Origin: Planctomycetota bacterium | GTDB lineage: Bacteria; Planctomycetota; Phycisphaerae; Phycisphaerales; UBA1924 | Assembly (NCBI GenBank): GCA_033763975.1 | Contig: JANRJM010000006.1 | Coordinates: 62,001-126,000 of the forward strand | Length of the DNA stretch: 64,000 nt | Direction of reading: 5' to 3' | Shown: positions 42,791-48,716 of the stretch, piece by piece | Position numbering within the stretch: position 1 is the first letter of the stretch | Layout: every line of letters begins with the position of its first letter | The notes under the pieces: model-generated | Databases searched by the model: none | What the model was told of the DNA's origin: nothing | Seen by the model: only the letters and a program-made list of their open reading frames with translations | Program-made: the position numbers and the translations under genes

Positions 42791-42867
42791 TTTCCACGGG
42801 TTGCGCAGGGCCCAAAGCGGCCCCGCTCCACCCGTGGCTACACCCCAACGCCCCGCTGGGGCGTTGG
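42791..42867 (+). repeat. REP element flanking the RAYT transposase, upstream side
   Basis: TTTCCACGGGTTGCGC, GC-rich middle, CACCCGTGGCTACACC, then a perfect 10-bp hairpin CCAACGCCCC-GCT-GGGGCGTTGG (42845-42867). It is the inverted counterpart of 42165-42243. Confidence 0.75.
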
Positions 42868-43020
42868 AAATGACTTTCGCGCATGTCGTGCCCGTGTCCG
42901 ACCCTACAAGCACTTCCGAAGTAAGTGCGTTCGCCGTGCGTGGGCAACGACTTGCCGGGAGCACCGGACATCACAGGCCGATGGCGGCGGAACGGGCACT
43001 TGCACGGGCCGGTGCAGGCG

Positions 43021-43046
43021 CCCTCGCTCGCGCGTCGGGCTCGTAC
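43021..43046 (-). repeat. Post-stop motif GTACGAGCCCGACGCGCGAGCG, copy A
   Basis: On the minus strand it begins 12 nt after the stop of the gene at 43059-43775, in the same orientation. It agrees with the copy at 50672-50700 except for one substitution and one inserted base in the core. Confidence 0.6.
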
Positions 43047-43058
43047 GCAATCGAGGCG

Positions 43059-43775
43059 TTAGAACCCCCACTCGTCGCGCACGGCCGCGCGGCGGCGGGG
43101 GCGGTCGGTGGGCTGCGGCAGTATCGCGGCCTCGCGTGCGGCGCGTTCGAGCGCCTGGATCAACTTCTCGTGGTCGGGGATGCCTTCGAGGCGTTCGAGC
43201 AGGTCGTCGACCCGGTGGTCGGCGGGCCACGCCGGGTCAACCTGCGCGATGGCGGCGTCGCCGAGCGCTTCCTGCGACGCGATGATCCACGCGGGCGTGA
43301 ACTCGCCGCCGGGCGGCGGATCAACCCGCACGCGGACGACGGCGGGCGCGACCGGCCCGCCCACGCCCACCACGCCCCCCACCGCGACGATCGGGATCTT
43401 GCCCTTGTCGGCGTGCCCGGCGCGGATGGCCGGCTCGCGCGCCAGCACCAGCGACGGCACCTTCCGGCGCGCGAGCTGCGCCCGCACGCCCCGCGCGTCC
43501 ACGCCCACCAGCGGGGGCTCGACCAGGAAGCACCCGGGCGACTCCGCGGCCGGCGCGAGCGGGAGCGCCCGCACCACGCGCACGACACCCGCGTCGACCG
43601 CCTGGTGGCGCATCTGGCGGCGTGCTTCTTGCAGGGGGAGGCAGGCGCGGGCGAGTCGTTCGAAGTCGCCCGCGCGGCGCGCACGCAGGAGCGCCCGCTC
43701 GCACAGCGCCTCGCACGCGAAGTAGTCGGTCGCGACCAGGGCGCGGCTGGCGCGTTCCATGATCTCGTCGATCAC
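43059..43775 (-). CDS. Unrecognised protein, last gene of a four-gene operon
   Basis: 238 aa from a GTG at 43775 (GGGAG 10 nt upstream); an ATG at 43760 is a possible alternative. The N-terminal third is helical and TPR-like ('ATDYFACEALCERALLRARRAGDFERLARACLPLQEARRQ'-type repeats, shown in part), the middle has beta-rich 'GKIPIVAVGGVVGVGGPVAP' and the end is helical. It may be a TPR-containing scaffold. No signal peptide. Upstream genes: hypothetical (58 bp), LpxB-N protein, GT2. Function unknown. Confidence 0.6.
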   Translation of the reverse strand: MIDEIMERASRALVATDYFACEALCERALLRARRAGDFERLARACLPLQEARRQMRHQAVDAGVVRVVRALPLAPAAESPGCFLVEPPLVGVDARGVRAQLARRKVPSLVLAREPAIRAGHADKGKIPIVAVGGVVGVGGPVAPAVVRVRVDPPPGGEFTPAWIIASQEALGDAAIAQVDPAWPADHRVDDLLERLEGIPDHEKLIQALERAAREAAILPQPTDRPRRRAAVRDEWGF

Positions 43776-43833
43776 ACCGCCCGCACTCCCCGTTCGAGAC
43801 GTCGCCACGCACAAACCCCCGGGCCTTCGCACA

Positions 43834-44475
43834 TCAGCCGGCGTCGGACGACACGTGGCGCGCGAGCGCCCGCATGAGGTACGCCCAGCGCTCGGCCTGC
43901 GCGTCCAGGTCGTAGGCCAGGATGTCCGACACGCCCGACCAGTCCTCGTCGCGCACGGCGTCGCGGAGCAACCGCAGATGCTCGCGGAGGGCGCTCGTCG
44001 CGTGCGCGAACGACTCGCCCTCCTCGACGCCTTCGAGACGCAGCGTCGAGACATCCAGCGAGAGCAGCGTCGCGCCGCGATCTACCACCTCGCCCACGGC
44101 CTGCCACGTGCCCAGCACGCGCGACAGCGGGTCCATCGCGCGGTCGGTGTCGCCCGACTGGATCAGTTCCGCCGTCGCCTGCTGATCGCCCCGCGCCTGC
44201 TCGAGCGCCTCCACCGCGTCCAGCAGCGTCTGGCCGACCAGCCGGCGCGGGTCGGCGGAGGTGAAGGCCAGCACGCCGATCGGGGCGGCGTCTTCGGACG
44301 GCGCGCCCAGCGACTCGTCGGACAGGCGTTCGCCGTCGGCCTTGACCTCGATGATCACCCGCCCGGCCGAACGGGCCGTGTCCGCGGCCAGACGGAGAGC
44401 GGCCGCCACGGTCGGGCGGGGTACGATGAGCGGAACGCCGTCGAGAAGGACTTGCACGCGGGGAGTGTGCGCCAT
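43834..44475 (-). CDS. Unrecognised cytoplasmic protein
   Basis: 213 aa. 'PRVQVLLDGVPLIVPRPTVAAALRLAADTARSAGRVIIEVKADGERL' (cut here) starts an alpha/beta fold, then long amphipathic helices ('STLRLEGVEEGESFAHATSALREHL', 'DLDAQAERWAYLMRALARHV') suggest a coiled-coil partner protein. No motif recognised. It begins 18 nt after the LpxB-N stop and ends 58 bp before the next gene, so it belongs to the same minus-strand operon. Confidence 0.6.
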   Translation of the reverse strand: MAHTPRVQVLLDGVPLIVPRPTVAAALRLAADTARSAGRVIIEVKADGERLSDESLGAPSEDAAPIGVLAFTSADPRRLVGQTLLDAVEALEQARGDQQATAELIQSGDTDRAMDPLSRVLGTWQAVGEVVDRGATLLSLDVSTLRLEGVEEGESFAHATSALREHLRLLRDAVRDEDWSGVSDILAYDLDAQAERWAYLMRALARHVSSDAG

Positions 44476-44493
44476 TTCGCGCCGGAGGCAACT

Positions 44494-45192
44494 TTAGGAG
44501 GCGGAAATATCGGTCGAGACGCCCTCCGCGGATCGCTCGGGGTCGGGTCGGGCGGCGGCGCGACGACGCTTCTTGTGGATGAGCCGCAGGTTCCGCGCGT
44601 AGATCACCACGCCCGATGATTGTCCCAGCACGCCGATAAAATCTTGTCGCCACACGAAGTACGTGAAAAGCAGGACCCCGCCGATCAGGCTCATCCACCA
44701 GAATACTTCGGGGATGACGCTCGCCTTTTTCCGCTCGCTCACCAGCCACTGCACGAGCATCCGCCCGGTGAAGGCCAACTGCCCGGCGAAGCCCAGCAGC
44801 ACCCAGACCAACCCCGTCCACGACGTGATGTTGAGCACGCGGAAGAGCGGGCTTTCGGTCCGGGTCGCGGCGCGGAGCGATTCCTCGCCGAACATCGAGG
44901 CGAACGCCCGCGCGTCCATGATCGGTGATTCGTAGCCGTTGCGGAGCAGCACGCGGAAGGCCGGGGCGGCGGCGCGGTCGTCGACCTCGACGATGCCCCG
45001 CTGCCCGCCGACGCGAAGTTCGATGGCGCGGGTTCCCGGGGCGGGGCGCGGGCCCTTGAGCCCCGAGATGGGCGACCAGATGAGGTACATGCCCAGGCCC
45101 ATGACCAGGAGCATGAGGGCCCAGGGCTCCCACTTGAGGCGCTTGCGGCGTCTGGGCGGGTCGGACGGTCGCGTGGGGTGTGGATCGGTCAT
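44494..45192 (-). CDS. Lipid-A-disaccharide-synthase N-terminal domain membrane protein
   Basis: 232 aa. One N-terminal transmembrane helix ('WALMLLVMGLGMYLIW'), an extracytoplasmic segment, then three helices of the LAB_N domain ('VLLGFAGQLAFTGRMLVQWLVSERKKASVIPEVFWWMSLIGG' in part, 'VVIYARNLRLI'). LAB_N proteins accompany DPM1-like glycosyltransferases and are thought to handle lipid-linked sugars. Its ATG overlaps the stop of the GT2 gene as ATGA, which supports a functional pair. The first transmembrane helix plus loop (residues 20-115) is an extension not found in short LAB_N proteins. Confidence 0.85.
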   Translation of the reverse strand: MTDPHPTRPSDPPRRRKRLKWEPWALMLLVMGLGMYLIWSPISGLKGPRPAPGTRAIELRVGGQRGIVEVDDRAAAPAFRVLLRNGYESPIMDARAFASMFGEESLRAATRTESPLFRVLNITSWTGLVWVLLGFAGQLAFTGRMLVQWLVSERKKASVIPEVFWWMSLIGGVLLFTYFVWRQDFIGVLGQSSGVVIYARNLRLIHKKRRRAAARPDPERSAEGVSTDISAS

Positions 45193-45977
45193 GCCGGAGG
45201 CGCGCCCGCGTCGCGGACTTCGACGCACGTCACGGGGCGACGGCGGGAGCGCATCCAGCGTACCGCGAAGAGATCGCGCAGGCCCGGGAGCGCGCGCTGC
45301 AGGATGCCAAGCCCGTACTTTGTCTGGCCCGCGACGCGCGGGCGGTGCGTCACGGGCATCTCGACGACCTTCCCGCCCAGGTGCGCGATGGTGACGGGGA
45401 TGAAGCGGTGCATGCCCCGGAACTCGAGCGGGAGGCGCAGCGCCATGTCGCGCGTCATGACGCGGAGCGAGCAGCCGGTGTCGCGGATCTCGTCGCCCAG
45501 GAGCGTGCGGCGGAAGAGGCGCCCGACGATCGACCCGACCTTGCGGACGGCGTTGTCCTTGCGGGCGCGGGAGCGGTCGCCCTGCACGAGATCGGCGCCG
45601 GTCTCGCGCAGACGCCGCACGAACGCGGGGATCTCGGCGGGGTCGTTCTGGAGGTCGGCGTCGAGGACGGCGATGAGCGGGGCGCGGCAGGCGCGGAACC
45701 CGGCGTGGAACGCCGCGGACTGCCCGTTGCCCTTGCCCGGGGGCGTCCGGGTCATCGCGACGCAGCGGAGAAAGGGGCGTCCCGGCATGAGGGCGAGGAT
45801 GCGTTCGCGCGTGCGGTCGGTGGAGCCGTCGTCGACGAGGACGATCTCGAAGGGCTCGCCCGCGGCGCGCATGGCGGCTTCGATCTCGCGCACGAGGGGC
45901 TCGACGTTGTCCTCTTCGTTGTGCGCGGGCGCGACGACCGACACCGCCGGCGGGGGCAAGACCGAATCCTCGGGCAT
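45189..45977 (-). CDS. Family 2 glycosyltransferase, DPM1/polyprenol-phosphate type
   Basis: 262 aa. GT-A motifs: 'VSVVAPAHNEEDNVEPLV', 'IVLVDDGSTDRT', 'IAVLDADLQNDPAEIPAFV', 'GDRSRARKDNAVRKVGSIVGR' and 'VVEMPVTHRPRVAGQTKYG'. It transfers a sugar from a nucleotide donor to polyprenyl phosphate on the inner membrane face. It lacks the C-terminal transmembrane helices of many relatives; the LAB_N protein encoded by the overlapping next gene may supply the membrane anchor. TATTCT lies 8 nt before the ATG. Confidence 0.9.
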   Translation of the reverse strand: MPEDSVLPPPAVSVVAPAHNEEDNVEPLVREIEAAMRAAGEPFEIVLVDDGSTDRTRERILALMPGRPFLRCVAMTRTPPGKGNGQSAAFHAGFRACRAPLIAVLDADLQNDPAEIPAFVRRLRETGADLVQGDRSRARKDNAVRKVGSIVGRLFRRTLLGDEIRDTGCSLRVMTRDMALRLPLEFRGMHRFIPVTIAHLGGKVVEMPVTHRPRVAGQTKYGLGILQRALPGLRDLFAVRWMRSRRRPVTCVEVRDAGAPPA

Positions 45978-46055
45978 AGGGGCGAAGAATAGAGGATCCG
46001 GTGGGCGTCCGCCCTAGAGTGGGTCGCGGGCGGCTCGACCCGGAAGGAACCCGAC

Positions 46056-46454
46056 ATGACGTTCAAGCGACCCGAGGGGGTCAAGGGCCCCCCCACCGTG
46101 CCGGTGACGTTCGTGATGGAAGACCCGCTCTCGCTGACCGGCGACGCGGCCCGCGAGCGCACGCTCACCGGCGGCGTCGGCGAGAGCCTGCTCGAACTCG
46201 CCCTCGACAACGGGATCAACATCGAGCACGCGTGCGGCGGGGTGTGCGCGTGCTCCACGTGCCACATCTACGTCGAGAAGGGCGAGCAGGCCCTGAGCGA
46301 ATCGACGGAGGCCGAGGAGGACCGCGTCGAGGAGGCCCCGGGCCTGCAGCGCAACAGCCGCCTGAGCTGCCAGTGCATCATCCGGGCGAACGCGCCGATC
46401 GTGGTGCGGGTGCCCGCGTGGAACCGCAACGCGGTGAAGGAAGACCCGCACTAG
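46056..46454 (+). CDS. fdx: 2Fe-2S ferredoxin, adrenodoxin/Isc type
   Basis: 132 aa. Cluster ligands C60, C66, C69 and C105 in 'IEHACGGVCACSTCHIYV' and 'SRLSCQCI', the adrenodoxin spacing. It has a 35-residue N-terminal extension and the extra cysteines C64 and C107. It donates electrons during Fe-S cluster assembly with IscS/IscU. AAGGAA precedes the ATG and a TAGAGT box lies 36 nt further upstream. IscX, its usual operon partner, is encoded 630 bp downstream, beyond a vapBC module. Confidence 0.9.
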   Translation: MTFKRPEGVKGPPTVPVTFVMEDPLSLTGDAARERTLTGGVGESLLELALDNGINIEHACGGVCACSTCHIYVEKGEQALSESTEAEEDRVEEAPGLQRNSRLSCQCIIRANAPIVVRVPAWNRNAVKEDPH

Positions 46455-46500
46455 CGGGCGCCAGACCGGCGCGGGGCGGGCCGGGCCGGTATGCACGGAA

Positions 46501-46520
46501 CATGCATATGCTTATGCATG
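46501..46520. promoter_or_regulatory. Inverted repeat CATGCATA-TGCT-TATGCATG over the vapB start
   Basis: Perfect 8-bp arms with a 4-nt centre; the right arm contains the vapB ATG and the centre forms TATGCT, a possible -10 box 5 nt before the ATG. This is the expected position for an operator used in autorepression by VapBC. Confidence 0.55.
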
Positions 46521-46718
46521 CGAACGACCCTCAATCTCGACGACGCGATCGTGCGTCAGGCGCAGCAGCTGACCGGCGTGCGAGAGAAGACGTGGCTGGT
46601 GCACGAGGGGCTGCGGTTGCTCGTCGCGCGCGAGGCCGCCCGGCGTCTCGCGGCCCTCGGAGGCACCGAGCCGGGCCTTGTCGCCCCGCCCCGCCGACGC
46701 ACGCGGAAGGCAGGCTGA
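46518..46718 (+). CDS. VapB-type antitoxin
   Basis: 66 aa. 'MRTTLNLDDAIVRQAQQLTGVREKTWLVHEGLRLLVA' (shown in part) is the ribbon-helix-helix domain of the VapB/DUF2191 group; the rest is the basic, toxin-binding tail. A far upstream in-frame ATG (46491) would only add Cys-rich residues and is rejected. Its TGA shares one base with the vapC ATG (TGATG), typical of TA operons. It binds DNA and neutralises the PIN toxin. The perfect dyad at its start codon is the likely operator. Confidence 0.85.
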   Translation: MRTTLNLDDAIVRQAQQLTGVREKTWLVHEGLRLLVAREAARRLAALGGTEPGLVAPPRRRTRKAG

Positions 46719-47089
46719 TGCTGATCGACACGTCGGTGTGGATCGATCATTTCGCACGCGGCGTGACCGGCATGGACCAAGCGATCGCGTCCGAAACCAT
46801 CGTCATGCACGAGGACGTGCTCGGCGAGCTGGCGCTGGGGAACTTCGCTCATCGCGCCCGCGTGCTATCGCTCCTGCGCGCCCTCCCCCTGATCCCGCGC
46901 GTCTCCCACGAGGAAATCCTCGAACTCGTGGAGCGCCACGAGCTCTGGGGGAAGGGGCTGGGCGTGGTGGACGCGCACATTTTGGGCGCGTGCCTGGTCG
47001 CGCACGAGACGTTGTGGACGCGCGACCGGACGCTGAGCGCCGCCGCGTCGGCCGTCGGCGTACGACTTCACGCTGGAGGTGCATCCTGA
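46718..47089 (+). CDS. VapC-type PIN-domain toxin
   Basis: 123 aa. The acidic residues of the PIN active site are present: D4 in 'MLIDTSVWIDHF', E in 'HEDVLGELALG', D in 'LGVVDAHILGACLV' and D in 'LWTRDRTLSAAA'. VapC toxins are RNases that cut tRNA or rRNA; the target is unknown. It is coupled to vapB by a 1-nt overlap, and its stop overlaps the CTG start of iscX (CTGA). The module lies between fdx and iscX. Confidence 0.88.
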   Translation: MLIDTSVWIDHFARGVTGMDQAIASETIVMHEDVLGELALGNFAHRARVLSLLRALPLIPRVSHEEILELVERHELWGKGLGVVDAHILGACLVAHETLWTRDRTLSAAASAVGVRLHAGGAS

Positions 47090-47322
47090 CCACCGACGAT
47101 TCACTGCACTGGCTCGACGTCGAAGACCTCGGCGAAGCGCTGGCCGCGGCGCACCCGCGGCGCGACCCGCTCGCGGTGCGCTTCACGGAACTCAAGGACC
47201 TCGTGCGCGCGCTGCCGAACTTCCGCGAGCAGCCTGGGCACCCGGTGAACGAGCGGATCCTCGAAGAAATCCAGCGCCACTGGATCGAGACGCGCGCCGG
47301 GCGCCCCCGCGACGACGACTGA
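47086..47322 (+). CDS. iscX: Fe-S assembly protein IscX with probable CTG start
   Basis: 78 aa. 'LHWLDVEDLGEALAAAHP' and 'DPLAVRFTELKDLVRALPNF' then 'NERILEEIQRHWIET' align across the whole of IscX/YfhJ, including the conserved acidic face that contacts IscS. There is no ATG, GTG or TTG in frame near the start. CTG at 47086 is preceded by a perfect GGAGGT with 5-nt spacing and overlaps the vapC stop as CTGA, so translation coupled to vapC is likely. IscX regulates or feeds iron to IscS/IscU; the functional partner fdx is just upstream of vapBC. Confidence 0.85.
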   Translation: MTTDDSLHWLDVEDLGEALAAAHPRRDPLAVRFTELKDLVRALPNFREQPGHPVNERILEEIQRHWIETRAGRPRDDD

Positions 47323-47358
47323 CCGGCGGCGTGACCCGCGCGCCCGTCCCGATTCTGT

Positions 47359-47904
47359 TCAGGCCAGCGGCATGCCCAGCGCGCGGCGCTTCTCGAGCAG
47401 GAAGCGTTCGTGGTGGCGAACGTGGTCGATGTAGACCTGGATGAACTCGGCGAGTGACACCTTGCCGCGCTGGTTGTGGATGCCGCAGCGGGCGAAGTCG
47501 GCGGGCGCGACCGTCCGCAGCCAGCGTGCGGTGAAACGCCGGTGCAGGTCGAAGAGTGCGACGACCTCGGCGATGTCGGCCCGGTCGTACGCCAGGCGCT
47601 GCACGCACAGCGTCTCGTCGTACGCGATGAGCAGCGGCAGGTCCTCGGCGACGATCCGCCGGAAGCGGTGCGTTGCGGCCAGGTCGCTCTCCAAAGTGTG
47701 CACGACCAGTTCCTGCACGCTCCACGTGCCCGGCACGGGGTGCGACAGCAGGTGCTCGCGCGAGAGCCCCCGCACCCACGCGGCGGGGGTCGACGCGTCG
47801 GCCTCGTACGCGGTGATGAGCGCGGGGAGCGCGCCGGGTTCCGGCTGCTGCGCGGGGTTCGGGGTGTGCGCGGGGTTCGGGGTGTGCGCGGGGGCGTGGG
47901 TCAT
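47359..47904 (-). CDS. DinB / YfiT-like four-helix metalloprotein
   Basis: 181 aa. The triple His is placed as in the DinB superfamily: 'WSVQELVVHTLESD' and 'FIQVYIDHVRHHERFLLEK'. Members are putative metal-dependent hydrolases or thiol transferases in the cytoplasm. Residues 4-20 consist of the six-residue repeat HTPNPA, coded by an 18-nt direct repeat. TACGCT lies 6 nt before the ATG and there is no ribosome-binding site, so it is likely leaderless; it diverges from rlmE, 57 bp between starts. Confidence 0.85.
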   Translation of the reverse strand: MTHAPAHTPNPAHTPNPAQQPEPGALPALITAYEADASTPAAWVRGLSREHLLSHPVPGTWSVQELVVHTLESDLAATHRFRRIVAEDLPLLIAYDETLCVQRLAYDRADIAEVVALFDLHRRFTARWLRTVAPADFARCGIHNQRGKVSLAEFIQVYIDHVRHHERFLLEKRRALGMPLA

Positions 47905-47910
47905 GGCGCC

Positions 47911-47916
47911 AGCGTA
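47911..47916 (-). promoter_or_regulatory. -10 box for leaderless DinB mRNA
   Basis: Minus-strand TACGCT lies 6 nt before the ATG at 47904, back to back with the rlmE box (47949-47954). Confidence 0.45.
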
Positions 47917-47948
47917 GCGGGCGGGAGCGGCCAGATCGCGTCCGCCCG

Positions 47949-47954
47949 TACGCT
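47949..47954 (+). promoter_or_regulatory. -10 box for leaderless rlmE mRNA
   Basis: TACGCT lies 7 nt before the ATG at 47962. Confidence 0.45.
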
Positions 47955-47961
47955 CCGGGCG

Positions 47962-48672
47962 ATGCCCCAGCCGCGAAAACTGCACGACCGATACTTCAAG
48001 CAGGCGAAGGAGGAGGGGTACGTCGCGCGCTCGGCGTACAAGCTGCTGGAGATCAACGAGAAGCGCCGGCTCGTGCGCGCGGGCGACCGCGTGCTGGACC
48101 TGGGCAGCGCCCCCGGCTCGTGGCTGCAGGTCCTCGACGAACGCCTGGGCCCGCGCGGGCGGATCACGGGCATCGACCTGCAGGAGGTTGACGCCCCGCG
48201 CAGCGAGCGCGTCCGCGTGCTGCGGGGGGACGCGTTCCTGACCTCGCCCGAGGTACTGCTGGGCGCCTGGGGCGAGCCGGACCCGCCGCGGTTCGACGTC
48301 GTGCTGAGCGACATGGCACCCAACACGACCGGGCACGGCGATGATTTCCTCTCCGCCCGACTGTGCGAACGCGTGCTCGACCTGTGCGCGGGCGTGCTGC
48401 GCCCCGGGGGCAATCTCATCATGAAGATCCTGGAGGGCGAGCCGACGCCGGGCGTCATCGCACGCACGAAGCGGCTGTTCATCCAGGCGGGGACGACCAA
48501 GCCCGCGGCGAGCCGCGATCTGTCTCGCGAGATCTTCATCTGGGGCACGGGCTACGTGGGCGAGCGGGGGAACGCCGGGCCGGCCAGCGCCACAGGGGCC
48601 CGAGAAGAGCGGGGTGCGGGTGATGGGGCGGGCCGCGACGGCGGCGGCGCTCGAGGGCGGCCTCGTCGATAA
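47962..48672 (+). CDS. rlmE: 23S rRNA 2'-O-methyltransferase RlmE (FtsJ/RrmJ)
   Basis: 236 aa. K27 in 'RSAYKLLEI', the SAM motif 'VLDLGSAPGSWLQVLDE', D117 in 'VVLSDMAPNTTGHGD' and K155 in 'NLIMKILEGE' give the K-D-K-E catalytic set. It methylates U2552 of 23S rRNA. The terminal 45 residues (Gly/Arg-rich) are an extension beyond the usual end near 'SREIFIWGTGY'. The gene is leaderless by the TACGCT box at 7 nt. The next gene starts 44 bp later. Confidence 0.92.
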   Translation: MPQPRKLHDRYFKQAKEEGYVARSAYKLLEINEKRRLVRAGDRVLDLGSAPGSWLQVLDERLGPRGRITGIDLQEVDAPRSERVRVLRGDAFLTSPEVLLGAWGEPDPPRFDVVLSDMAPNTTGHGDDFLSARLCERVLDLCAGVLRPGGNLIMKILEGEPTPGVIARTKRLFIQAGTTKPAASRDLSREIFIWGTGYVGERGNAGPASATGAREERGAGDGAGRDGGGARGRPRR

Positions 48673-48704
48673 GGAGCGGCGATCACCCGGGGGCGGCTCG
48701 CTTC

Positions 48705-48710
48705 TACGCT
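48705..48710 (+). promoter_or_regulatory. -10 box for leaderless BatA-like mRNA
   Basis: TACGCT lies 6 nt before the GTG at 48717. Confidence 0.4.
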
Positions 48711-48716
48711 CTGCGT

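Noticed and set aside
47836-47895. 18-nt direct repeat as an intergenic element
   Set aside because: It is coding: it gives the HTPNPA repeats at the N-terminus of the DinB-like protein.
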